In this document: in pieces, positions 15,272-24,050 of the stretch | How positions within the stretch are numbered: position 1 is the stretch's first letter | How the letters are laid out: every line of letters begins with the position of its first letter | From: an uncultured Loktanella sp. | Lineage (GTDB): Bacteria; Pseudomonadota; Alphaproteobacteria; Rhodobacterales; Rhodobacteraceae | Direction of reading: 5' to 3' | Length of the DNA: 49,931 nucleotides | NCBI GenBank assembly: GCA_937132065.1 | Contig: CAKZNT010000074.1 | Span: 1-49,931 of the forward strand | Program-made: the position numbers and the translations under genes | Notes under the pieces: model-generated | Databases searched by the model: none | The model's input: only the letters and a program-made list of their open reading frames with translations | Told to the model about the DNA's origin: nothing

Positions 15272-16851
15272 CGGCGCATGGCGCGTTTGAATTCACCAAG
15301 TTTGAACGCGCCGATCAGCTGCCCGATGCCGAAGTAGCTTACGATACCCACCGCGATCAGCACGGCAAGCGCGAGATACCGCAGACTGCCCGCCCCAAAG
15401 AGCGGCGAAAGCAGGATTTCGGCAAGGAACAACACGCCCCCCATGCCCAGCGAGGCGAGAATGATCCGCGTCAACCGCTTGCGGAACCGCCCGTCAAATC
15501 GCGCAGCCTCCCCCATGTTGCGCGCGCCAAGCCAAAGCATCAGAACCATCGCCCAACCTGTCAGGGTCGTGCCGATCGCCGCCGCAATAAAGCCGATAGC
15601 GGGCGACAGCCCGACCGCCAGCGCGAAGTTGAGCACCATCGCCGCAAGGGCAAAGTAGAACGGGCGTTTGGTATCTTCGCGCGCGAAATAAAGCGGTTGC
15701 AGGGTCTTTTGGAGCACGAACGCGGGCAGGCCAAGGCCGTAGACCGTCACCGCCAACGCTGTGGCCATCGTGTCGGCCTCGGAAAATGCGCCGCGCTCGA
15801 ACAAGACGCTGACAAGCGGGATCGGGATGACGACCAGCGCAATGGCGGCAGGGATCGTCAGGGCGAGACTTAATTCGCTGGCGCGGTTAAAGGCATCTTG
15901 CCCCCCCGCCACATCGTCCGCCCGCAACCGCCGCGACAGGTCGGGCAAAAGCACAACACCAATCGCAATCCCGACTACCCCCAGCGGCAGTTGATAAAGC
16001 CGGTCTGCATAATTGAGCCAAGCCACCGCGCCATCAAAGTAGCTGGCAACTTGGCGACCGACCAACAGGTTGATCTGCACCACGCCACCTGCAAGGGCCG
16101 CGGGGGCTGCAATGAGCGCCAGCCGCTTGAGGTCAGGGGTCAGCTTTGGGCGGCCCATGCGCATCGGAAAGCCGGCGCGCCGCGCTGCCACCCAAACAAT
16201 CGCAAGCTGCACGATCCCGCCAACGGGGACCGCATAGACAAGCCAGTTGCCAAAGTGCAGCCGCAGGTCGTTTTCGTCGCTCGAAGGCGCCGCATCGCTA
16301 TAGCCCCAGACAAGCGCGGCAATCAGCATGAAGCCGATGAAAATCACGTTCAGGAACACAGGCGCCGCCGCCGCCGCCATAAAGCGCCCCGTGGCGTTCA
16401 GCACGCCAGACAACAGTGCCGAGAGCGATATAAACAAGATATAAGGGAACGCGATCCGCCCGTAATAAACCGCGAGGTCAAATCGGCTATCCCCGATAAA
16501 CCCGCTGGCCATCGCGGTCACAAGCAACGGCATGAGGATCACACCAATGACTGTGAAAGCAGACAAGATCAGGGTCATGCCCAGAAATGCGTCCTGTGCG
16601 AACTTCAACGCCCCTTCGTCGGCCTCCACCTTTTTGGAGAACATCGGCACAAAGGCCATGTTGAACGCCCCTTCCGCAAAGAAGCGGCGAAACAGGTTGG
16701 GCAGCGAGAAGGCGACAAGGAAGGCCTCTGCGATTGGCCCCGTGCCAAGGTAGGACGCGATCATAATATCGCGGACAAACCCCATCAGGCGGCTGAGCAG
16801 CGTCCAGATTCCAACGGTGAAAAACCCGGCCATCAGGCGGATTGGCTTCAT
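15268..16851 (-). CDS. murJ: Lipid II flippase MurJ
   Basis: The 527-residue protein has the MOP-superfamily 14-helix layout. It begins KPIRLMAGFFTVGIWTLLSRLMGFVRDI, which matches the MurJ N-terminus, with SYLGTGPIAEAFLVAF and RRFFAEGAFNMAFVP following. MurJ exports lipid II across the inner membrane for peptidoglycan synthesis. The gene overlaps the upstream glnD stop by four bases, an arrangement common in alphaproteobacteria. Confidence 0.95.
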   Translation of the reverse strand: MKPIRLMAGFFTVGIWTLLSRLMGFVRDIMIASYLGTGPIAEAFLVAFSLPNLFRRFFAEGAFNMAFVPMFSKKVEADEGALKFAQDAFLGMTLILSAFTVIGVILMPLLVTAMASGFIGDSRFDLAVYYGRIAFPYILFISLSALLSGVLNATGRFMAAAAAPVFLNVIFIGFMLIAALVWGYSDAAPSSDENDLRLHFGNWLVYAVPVGGIVQLAIVWVAARRAGFPMRMGRPKLTPDLKRLALIAAPAALAGGVVQINLLVGRQVASYFDGAVAWLNYADRLYQLPLGVVGIAIGVVLLPDLSRRLRADDVAGGQDAFNRASELSLALTIPAAIALVVIPIPLVSVLFERGAFSEADTMATALAVTVYGLGLPAFVLQKTLQPLYFAREDTKRPFYFALAAMVLNFALAVGLSPAIGFIAAAIGTTLTGWAMVLMLWLGARNMGEAARFDGRFRKRLTRIILASLGMGGVLFLAEILLSPLFGAGSLRYLALAVLIAVGIVSYFGIGQLIGAFKLGEFKRAMRR

Positions 16852-19664
16852 GTTCTGGCCCTTTCAGCGCCCTGCGCGATTGCCTCGCGCAGCTTACGCT
16901 CAAGCGTGGCACGTTTGCTCTGTGCGTGGAACTTTAGCCCCACCATGTCTTTCACATAAAAGGTATCAACGACCTGCTCGCCAAACGTCGCGATGACCGC
17001 ACTTGCGATATAAACATGGTTGTTGGCAAGGGTCCGTGTGAGGTCAAACAACAGGCCCGGACGGTCGCGGGTATCGACCTCAATGATTGTATAGATCTCG
17101 GAGCCTTCGTTGTCGAAAGTGATATGGGTCGGCACGCGAAAAGCGCGCTCGCGCTTCTTGATTTTGTCGCGGTCCTTGAGGGCGTCACGCGCGACGATGT
17201 CACCATGCAAGGTGCGGTCGATCATCTGTTGCAGGCGGGGCAGGCGGCTGACGTCATAGGGCCGCCCCTCGGAGTCCTGCACCCAGAACACGGCAGTCGC
17301 ATAGCCGTCCTTGGACGTATAGGTGCGGGCATCCACGACATTTGCCCCGACAAGTGCTAGCGCGCCCGTCATGCGGCTAAACAGACCAGGGTGGTCCACC
17401 ATCGCAAGACAAATGCGGGTCGCATCGCGGTCTTCATCGGGCGTCAGGTCCATGCTGATTTCGGCGTCATTCATCTCGTGCAGAAGCGAGGTAAAGACGA
17501 CATGTGTCGCAAGCGGCAGGCCTTGCCAGTAAGGGCCATAGTGCCGCCCTGTTTCGACGCGCACCAGCTTTGGATCCCATCCCGACAATTCGGCGCGCAG
17601 CAATCGTTTGGCTTCGGCTTCACGGGTGTCGCGATTTAGCGCCTCAAGCCCGTTTTCAAGCGCGTCACGTGTGGCCTTGTATAGGTTGCGGATCAGCACC
17701 GCTTTCCAGTTGTTCCACGTATCGGGGCCAACGCCGCGAATGTCGCAGACTGTCAGCACCGTCAGCAGATCAAGCCGCTCGACCGATTTTACCGCCTTTG
17801 CGAAATCGCGCACGGTGCGTGGCTCGGAAATATCGCGCTTTTGCGCGACATCCGACAAGAGCAGGTGATGCCGTATGAGCCATTCGACGGTTTCACACTC
17901 GCGCTTGCTCAGCCCAAAGCGGGGGGCCACACGGCGTGCAATCTGTGCGCCCAAGATCGAGTGATCTTCTGGGCGGCCCTTGCCGATATCGTGCAGCAGC
18001 AAAGCGACATAGAGCACCTTGCGGTTTACACCCTCCTTAAGGATCGAAGACGCCACGGGCAGTTCTTCGATGAGTTCCTCGCGCTCGATCCGCGCAAGGT
18101 GACTGATGCATTGGATCGTGTGCTCGTCCACGGTGTAGTGGTGATACATGTTGAATTGCATCATCGCGACGATCGCCGCAAAGTCGGGGATGAAAGCGCC
18201 CAGAAGCCCCAGCTCGTTCATGCGGCGCAATCCGCGTTCAGGGTTGCCATGCTTAAGCATCACGCTCAGGAACAGCTTGTTTGCGGTTTTGTCATTCTGC
18301 ACGGCCGCATCAACAAGATGCAGGTTCGCCGATAGCAGGCGCATCGCATCAGGGTGCAACAACGTGCCCGTGCGCAAGGTCTCGTCGAAAATGCGAATGA
18401 GGTTCACAGGGTCGGCCAAAAACGCCTCGGTGTCATCAATCGTCAAGCGGTTATGGTGGATTGCATAAGGCGGCTTTGCCTTTTTGCGGCGCGCGAGAAG
18501 ACGGGTCAGCATTGGCTCTGGCTTTGCCAATGTTGCCTCTTGGGCGGTCAGGAATACGCGGGTCAATTCACCCACTTGCGTGGCGCGGCGAAAGTAGTCT
18601 TGCATGAAGTGCTCGACAGCGCGCCGCCCGCCCTCGTCGACATAGCCCATGCGCGCGGCGACTTCGACCTGCATGTCAAACGTCAACTGGTCGGTCGGGC
18701 GATTGGTGATCAAATGCAGATGACAGCGCACAGCCCAGAGAAACTCTTCGGCCTTGGCAAATGTTGCGTATTCGTCAGCGGTAAATACCTTGTGGTCGAC
18801 AAGTTCGGAGGCCTGTTTGACCCCGTTGACGTATTTGCCGATCCAGTAAAGAGACTGCAAATCGCGCAAGCCCCCCTTGCCCTCTTTGACATTGGGTTCA
18901 ACCATGTAGCGCTGCCCACCCTGCTTGGTGTGGCGCGCGGCGCGCTCGTCCAGCTTGGCTTCAATGAATTCGGCGGCCGTAGACTGGAACAGCTCGGCCC
19001 AAAGCCGCGCGCCTAATTGCTCGGCCAATGCCGCGTCGCCCTCAAGAAACCTGTTCTCGACAAGTGAGGTGCGGATCGTGAAGTCGTCGGTCGCGAGGCG
19101 AATGCAGTCTTTGATTGTGCGGCTGGCGTGGCCCACCTTCAGCTTCAAATCCCATAGGATATAGAGCATGGATTCAATCACGCTCTCGGCCCATGGTGTG
19201 ATTTTGTAAGGGGTCAAAAACAACAGGTCGACGTCGGATTGCGGGGCCATTTCGCCGCGCCCGTAGCCACCAACAGCGATCAGCGCAAGGCGCTCGCCTT
19301 CGGTTGGATTGTAAAGCGGATGCATGTGTTTGGTGACACAGCGATAGGCCTCATGCACGACCTGATCAGTGAGATAGCTGACCGCGCGGGTCGTCGGGCG
19401 GGCCGAGAACGGTGCGGCGGCAAAGGCTTGTGCGATTGTCTGGCGGCCCTGCTTTTGTGCCTCGCCAAGAATGGAGACAACCTCGCGGCGCAACGCCGCG
19501 TGATCGGGGGCATTTGCCACCGCGGCTTCAATCGCGGCGCGCACATTTTCAGTGTCGAAAATGGATGACGCCGGACAAATCAATTCGTCCGGCGTGCTTT
19601 CTGGAATGTCGGCGCGGCTGGCGTTAGAGGCCTGCGCGACCGAAGGATCTTGGGGCTGGTTCAA
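16848..19664 (-). CDS. glnD: PII uridylyltransferase / uridylyl-removing enzyme
   Basis: The 938-residue protein is the bifunctional nitrogen sensor that modifies PII proteins. The nucleotidyltransferase motif GGYGRGEMAPQSDVDLLFL spans residues 132-150. An HD phosphohydrolase domain has LLHDIGKGRPEDHS. Two ACT domains (GLFSRMTGALALVGANVVDA and GLLFDLTRTLANNHVYIASA) near the C-terminus sense glutamine. The start is TTG 19664, supported by AGGTGG six bases upstream. It overlaps the upstream gene by 41 bases, which is long, and a later TTG near 19583 cannot be excluded. Confidence 0.93.
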   Translation of the reverse strand: MNQPQDPSVAQASNASRADIPESTPDELICPASSIFDTENVRAAIEAAVANAPDHAALRREVVSILGEAQKQGRQTIAQAFAAAPFSARPTTRAVSYLTDQVVHEAYRCVTKHMHPLYNPTEGERLALIAVGGYGRGEMAPQSDVDLLFLTPYKITPWAESVIESMLYILWDLKLKVGHASRTIKDCIRLATDDFTIRTSLVENRFLEGDAALAEQLGARLWAELFQSTAAEFIEAKLDERAARHTKQGGQRYMVEPNVKEGKGGLRDLQSLYWIGKYVNGVKQASELVDHKVFTADEYATFAKAEEFLWAVRCHLHLITNRPTDQLTFDMQVEVAARMGYVDEGGRRAVEHFMQDYFRRATQVGELTRVFLTAQEATLAKPEPMLTRLLARRKKAKPPYAIHHNRLTIDDTEAFLADPVNLIRIFDETLRTGTLLHPDAMRLLSANLHLVDAAVQNDKTANKLFLSVMLKHGNPERGLRRMNELGLLGAFIPDFAAIVAMMQFNMYHHYTVDEHTIQCISHLARIEREELIEELPVASSILKEGVNRKVLYVALLLHDIGKGRPEDHSILGAQIARRVAPRFGLSKRECETVEWLIRHHLLLSDVAQKRDISEPRTVRDFAKAVKSVERLDLLTVLTVCDIRGVGPDTWNNWKAVLIRNLYKATRDALENGLEALNRDTREAEAKRLLRAELSGWDPKLVRVETGRHYGPYWQGLPLATHVVFTSLLHEMNDAEISMDLTPDEDRDATRICLAMVDHPGLFSRMTGALALVGANVVDARTYTSKDGYATAVFWVQDSEGRPYDVSRLPRLQQMIDRTLHGDIVARDALKDRDKIKKRERAFRVPTHITFDNEGSEIYTIIEVDTRDRPGLLFDLTRTLANNHVYIASAVIATFGEQVVDTFYVKDMVGLKFHAQSKRATLERKLREAIAQGAERART

Positions 19665-20811
19665 GGATCACCACCTGATTGTTGCGGATCGTGGCAATCG
19701 CCATGCCACGCTCGTTTAGGCCACTTGGCAGCAAGCGGAAGATGCCTGCCGTGCCCTGAAACCCTTGTGGTGCAGTGAGCGCTTGCTTGGTCAGCGCATT
19801 GGCGTTGCCCGCAGCAACCAGCGCACCAATCGCGGCGATACCGTCATAGGCAAGGCCCGCGAGCGGATGGGGACGGTCGCCGTAAGCTGCAGAGTAGCGG
19901 CTCTCGAACAGGTCGCCCATGCCTTGATCAGGCAGCGCGAACAGACCACCCTGCAAACCTGGCAAGGCCAGTGCCTGTGGCGCAGCATTCCAGCGGGTCA
20001 GGCCGATGTAGCGCGTGACAGCAGGGTCAATTCCTGCCTCAGGAAGGGCCGTGGCAAGGATCGGGAGATCGGCGTTCACACCTGCTGTCATAAAGACCGC
20101 TGTCGCGCCGCCCGACTTTGTCGCCGCAGCAATGCGGCCCACCGATGATGTCACGCCTTGTTGCGACAAGGGGTAGCTCTCGGAACCGGACACTTGCGCG
20201 CCAAACTGGCGCACCGCATTGGCAATCGCATCACGGCCCACGCGGCCCTGAAGGTCATCACCATGCACGATCATATAGCGCGAAATCCCTTGACGGGAGG
20301 CATAGCTCACAAGGCGGTTGGCCGTGTTCTGGAATGTCGCGCCCAAGACAAACACGTTGCCGCCCGCAATGGTCGGGTTGTTGGAAAACGCCAGCACGTT
20401 GACGTTGCGCGCGGCAACCGCCACACCCGCCGCGTTCGCAGCTTCCGCAAACAGCGGCCCCAAAATTACCTTTGCACCATCATCAACCGCGCGGCTTGCC
20501 ACAGAGGCAGCTTGCAGCGGATCAGCGCCCGTATTGTAAACACGCAGGTCGATTTTGACGCCATTGAGATCAGAAATCGCAAGGCGAGCGGCGTTCTCGA
20601 GGTTTTTAGCCAACAGGCTGTCCGTGCCAGCGCCAGACCCACCAGGCACAAGGAGCGCCACCTGAACGGGGGCATTCGGGTCAATCCGCTGCCCCGTATT
20701 CGCGCCAGGCGCAACGATTCCCACAGGGTCACAAGCAGCGACCCACATAATAGACATGAACGCGAAAATTCGTGCTACCGCCTTGCGGGCACTGGGTAAA
20801 CGGGCAAACAT
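19624..20811 (-). CDS. Penicillin-binding-protein activator, LpoA-like lipoprotein
   Basis: The 395-residue protein starts with a lipoprotein signal peptide (FMSIMWVAAC, lipid-modified Cys then DPVG). It continues as a type I periplasmic-binding fold (VQVALLVPGGSGAGTDSLLA, then GPLFAEAANAAGVAVA). LpoA proteins activate peptidoglycan synthase from the outer membrane, although alphaproteobacterial members are less characterised. The rsmI-lpoA-yraN neighbourhood known from E. coli is retained here, with rsmI and yraN divergent. ATG 20811 follows GGAG; a start at 20841 would break the signal peptide. Confidence 0.85.
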   Translation of the reverse strand: MFARLPSARKAVARIFAFMSIMWVAACDPVGIVAPGANTGQRIDPNAPVQVALLVPGGSGAGTDSLLAKNLENAARLAISDLNGVKIDLRVYNTGADPLQAASVASRAVDDGAKVILGPLFAEAANAAGVAVAARNVNVLAFSNNPTIAGGNVFVLGATFQNTANRLVSYASRQGISRYMIVHGDDLQGRVGRDAIANAVRQFGAQVSGSESYPLSQQGVTSSVGRIAAATKSGGATAVFMTAGVNADLPILATALPEAGIDPAVTRYIGLTRWNAAPQALALPGLQGGLFALPDQGMGDLFESRYSAAYGDRPHPLAGLAYDGIAAIGALVAAGNANALTKQALTAPQGFQGTAGIFRLLPSGLNERGMAIATIRNNQVVILEPAPRSFGRAGL

Positions 20812-20919
20812 AGGCAAAACTCCCTTTGGTGGCGTGACCATTTCTCATGGCGGAACAGTCTCCGTCCAAGGGTCATCTCTGGGGGACCATAATAAAGCTT
20901 CAACCACAAGGGTCCAGTT

Positions 20920-21780
20920 ATGAATTTTATGACCAAGCCGCTAACCGCTGGTCTCTATTTCGTGGCGACCCCAATCGGGTCGGCGCGCGATATGACGCTT
21001 CGCGGGCTCGATATTCTGGCCTCTGCTTCGCTGATTGCCGCAGAGGATACACGCACAGCGCGTAAGCTGATGGAAATACACGGTGTCCCGTTGAACGGTC
21101 GACAGGTGGTCGCGTTTCATGACCACACAAGCGATGGCGCGGCAAAACGATTCGTTGATGCCATCGCAGCGGGGCAGTCAGTGGCCTATGTCTCCGAGGC
21201 GGGAACGCCGCTTGTGGCGGATCCGGGGTATGAGCTTGGTCGCGCGGTGATTGCTGCGGGCTTGCCCGTGACGACCGCGCCTGGGGCATCTGCGGTATTG
21301 GCGGCGCTGACTGTTTCGGGTTTGCCGACTGATAGGTTCGCCTTTGTCGGGTTTCTGCCAAATGCCAAGGTGCAGCGCGAAACCGAAATTGCGATGCTAC
21401 GTGACACGCCCTTTACGCTTGTTTTCTACGAAAGCCCCAAGCGCGTTAGCGATATGTTAAAGAGCCTGCGCGATGTTCTGGGGGGCGAGCGACAGGCGGT
21501 TGTTTGCCGCGAGTTGACCAAGAAGTTCGAGGAAACGCAGCGCGGGTCACTAGATGAGCTTTGTGCCGCCTTTGATGGTCGCGCAGTAAAAGGCGAACTC
21601 GTTGTTCTTGTCGGGCGCGAAGGGGCCAAGGATGTGGCCGAAATGGACGTGACAGAGGCGCTGCGCGAGGCGATGAAAACCATGCGCGTAAAAGATGCCG
21701 CAACGATGGTGGCGGGCGCCATGGGCTTGCCGCGCCGGCAGGTTTACCAAATGGCCCTAGGGCTAGGGGAGGACGATTGA
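20920..21780 (+). CDS. rsmI: 16S rRNA (cytidine-1402-2'-O)-methyltransferase
   Basis: The 286-residue protein has the tetrapyrrole-methylase fold of RsmI: GLYFVATPIGSARDMTLR at the N-terminus, IAAEDTRTARKL, VSEAGTPLVADPG and APGASAVLAALTVSG. It methylates the 2' hydroxyl of C1402 in the ribosomal decoding centre using S-adenosylmethionine. AAGGG lies just upstream of ATG 20920. The gene is divergent from the LpoA-like gene and overlaps yraN by four bases. Confidence 0.95.
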   Translation: MNFMTKPLTAGLYFVATPIGSARDMTLRGLDILASASLIAAEDTRTARKLMEIHGVPLNGRQVVAFHDHTSDGAAKRFVDAIAAGQSVAYVSEAGTPLVADPGYELGRAVIAAGLPVTTAPGASAVLAALTVSGLPTDRFAFVGFLPNAKVQRETEIAMLRDTPFTLVFYESPKRVSDMLKSLRDVLGGERQAVVCRELTKKFEETQRGSLDELCAAFDGRAVKGELVVLVGREGAKDVAEMDVTEALREAMKTMRVKDAATMVAGAMGLPRRQVYQMALGLGEDD

Positions 21781-22133
21781 GCGGATCAGTTGGATATCAC
21801 GCAGGGCTTGCCGCAGAGGATATCGTTGCGCGCCAGTATCAAGGGCGCAATCTTGTGCTTGCTGCGACGCGGTGGCGTGGCAAGGCGGGCGAGATTGACC
21901 TGATAATGCGTGACGGTGCGCAGGTCATCTTTGTTGAAGTGAAGAAAAGCGCGACCTTTGCACGTGCCGCGACGCGCCTTAGCCGCAAACAGATGGACAG
22001 GTTGGTTGCTGCTGGCGGCGAGTTCCTGAGTGGCGAACCGAAAGGGCAGCTTACAGATGTCCGCTTTGACCTCGCGATGGTAGACGGGCGGGGGCATGTG
22101 CAGATCATGGAAAATGCCTTCGACGAGGCCTAG
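21777..22133 (+). CDS. yraN: YraN/UPF0102-family nuclease-fold protein
   Basis: The 118-residue protein has the restriction-endonuclease-like core of the UPF0102 family: GLAAEDIVARQYQGRN, RWRGKAGEIDLIMRDGAQVIFVEVKKS, with the E-x-D and ExK residues in order. Its exact function is not established. The start is TTG 21777 overlapping the rsmI stop as TTGA, with AGGGGAGG upstream. Confidence 0.9.
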   Translation: MSGSVGYHAGLAAEDIVARQYQGRNLVLAATRWRGKAGEIDLIMRDGAQVIFVEVKKSATFARAATRLSRKQMDRLVAAGGEFLSGEPKGQLTDVRFDLAMVDGRGHVQIMENAFDEA

Positions 22134-22198
22134 CCCGTTGAACAAAGCCGCGCGCTACGCCATGTATCAGACGAACACCGCATGAAGTGAGGTCTGCT

Positions 22199-23140
22199 AT
22201 GTCGTTAAAAGTTGCCATTCAAATGGACCCGATTGGTCCGATCAATATCGACGGGGACAGCACGTTCCGCATCGCAGAAGAGGCCCAATCGCGCGGGCAT
22301 AGCCTGTTTTACTACACGCCTGACAAGCTGGCCTATCAAGAAGGCAAGGTGACCGCACGCGGCTGGCCCTTGACCGTTCAAAGGGTAAAGGGCGACCATT
22401 TTAGGCTTGGCGACGAGCAAGAGGTTGACCTGTCGGAGTTTGACGTTGTCTGGCTGCGCCAGGATCCGCCATTCGATATGGGTTACATCACCACGACCCA
22501 TATCCTCGACATGATCCACCCTAAAACACTTGTCGTGAACGACCCGTTTTGGGTGCGCAACTATCCAGAAAAATTGCTGGTGCTCGCATTTCCTGACCTG
22601 ACACCGCCAACAATGATCGCCCGCGATCTTGAAACCCTCAAAACCTTCCGCGCCAAACATGGCGATGTGATCCTCAAGCCGCTTTACGGCAATGGTGGTG
22701 CGGGCGTTTTCAAACTCAACAAAGGGGATAGCAACCTTGCGTCCCTGCACGAGCTGTTCGCGGGCATCAACCGTGAGCCGTTGATTATGCAGAAGTTTTT
22801 GCCTGACGTATCAAAAGGCGACAAGCGGATCATCCTCGTTGACGGCGAGCCCGTTGGTGCGATCAACCGTGTGCCCGCTGCGGGTGAAACCCGTTCAAAC
22901 ATGCATGTCGGCGGGCGCCCTGAAAAGGTTGACCTCACTGACCGCGACCGCGAAATCTGCGCGGCTATCGGTCCGCTTTTGCGCGAAAAGGGGCAGGTGT
23001 TTGTCGGTATCGACGTGATTGGTGACTGGCTCACCGAGATCAACGTGACCTCACCGACGGGCCTTCTCGAACTTGAGCGGTTCGACAATACCAACGTCAC
23101 CGCGAAAATCTGGGAAGCTATCGAGGCACGGCGGGCGTAA
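22199..23140 (+). CDS. gshB: Glutathione synthetase
   Basis: The 313-residue ATP-grasp enzyme joins gamma-glutamylcysteine and glycine. It begins [20 protein letters not shown], has [16 protein letters not shown], the ATP-binding [15 protein letters not shown] and the C-terminal [22 protein letters not shown] 22199 follows GTGAGG at spacing 6. The ATG at 22187 lacks a comparable site. It lies two bases upstream of the alpha/beta hydrolase gene. Confidence 0.95.
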   Translation: MSLKVAIQMDPIGPINIDGDSTFRIAEEAQSRGHSLFYYTPDKLAYQEGKVTARGWPLTVQRVKGDHFRLGDEQEVDLSEFDVVWLRQDPPFDMGYITTTHILDMIHPKTLVVNDPFWVRNYPEKLLVLAFPDLTPPTMIARDLETLKTFRAKHGDVILKPLYGNGGAGVFKLNKGDSNLASLHELFAGINREPLIMQKFLPDVSKGDKRIILVDGEPVGAINRVPAAGETRSNMHVGGRPEKVDLTDRDREICAAIGPLLREKGQVFVGIDVIGDWLTEINVTSPTGLLELERFDNTNVTAKIWEAIEARRA

Positions 23141-23141
23141 A

Positions 23142-24050
23142 ATGACGCAGTCGCTTCGCCTCAAAATCGCGACTTTTGGCGCGCGCAATATCGTGTTGCG
23201 CAGCCTTAAACGCACGGGAACCCCTGAGGAGGCGGCGACCAGTCTGGAGCGTGCCTCCAAGCTGTTTTTCAAGCAAACAAAAGGCCTACATCACACAATC
23301 ACCCGCCCTGGTTCGGTCACCCTGAACTGGCTGCACACGGGAAAATACGCCGCTGGAAAGGTGCTCCTGTATCTGCATGGCGGCGCCTATATGGCGGGGA
23401 GCGCCGAAACCCACAAGGGTATGTTGGCGCGTATTTCCAAGCTTGCGGGCGTGCAGATTTGCGCCCCCGACTACCGTCTGTTGCAAGAGGCACCTTTTCC
23501 CGCGGCCTTCGATGATGCTTGTGAGGCATGGGCGCAATTGCGCAAGATCGGCTACCAACCCGCCGACATCGTGCTTGGCGGGGATAGCGCCGGCGGCGGC
23601 TTGATGCTGGCGTTGCTTGCTGATCTGACCCAGCGCAGCGAGCGGCCAGCAGGTGCATTCGCACTTTCGCCTTGGACCGATCTGACGATGGCGGGCGAGA
23701 GTTTGCACGTCAGCACAGAGGCGGTTTTACCTGTCTCGCGGATCGAGGAAGCGGCTGACATGTTCCTCGCGGGCGCGGATCGCAACGACCCGCGCGCCTC
23801 GCCGTTATTTGCCAAGTTTGACGCGCCGCCGCCCGTCCTGATCCAAGTTGGCGCGCAAGAAGCCTTGGCAGATGATGCGCGCCGCATGGCAATTGTTTTG
23901 CGCGATTTTGGCGGCGAGGTCATGCTAGATGAATGGGACACGGCGCTGCATGTGTTCCAGATTTTGGATGGCTGGGTTCCAGAATCGCGCAGGGCGCTCC
24001 GCCAAATTGCCAAATTCGTTCAGTCTTCATTTGCGAGCGAAAGCCGGTAA
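23142..24050 (+). CDS. Alpha/beta hydrolase, hormone-sensitive-lipase type
   Basis: The 302-residue protein has the oxyanion motif HGGA (79-82) and the nucleophile motif GDSAGG with Ser149. It also has His270 in ALHVF. The usual acidic residue in the VGxDE segment is replaced (VGAQEALADD), so the acid is probably Glu240 or Asp244. This family contains carboxylesterases and lipases acting on short acyl esters. The substrate is unknown. The 3' end overlaps that of the convergent yifB gene by 31 bases. Confidence 0.85.
   Translation: MTQSLRLKIATFGARNIVLRSLKRTGTPEEAATSLERASKLFFKQTKGLHHTITRPGSVTLNWLHTGKYAAGKVLLYLHGGAYMAGSAETHKGMLARISKLAGVQICAPDYRLLQEAPFPAAFDDACEAWAQLRKIGYQPADIVLGGDSAGGGLMLALLADLTQRSERPAGAFALSPWTDLTMAGESLHVSTEAVLPVSRIEEAADMFLAGADRNDPRASPLFAKFDAPPPVLIQVGAQEALADDARRMAIVLRDFGGEVMLDEWDTALHVFQILDGWVPESRRALRQIAKFVQSSFASESR

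Noticed and set aside
15898..16959. 353-codon open frame on the plus strand
   Set aside because: It is antisense to murJ and the end of glnD. The composition (rich in R, H and Q) is typical of an antisense shadow.
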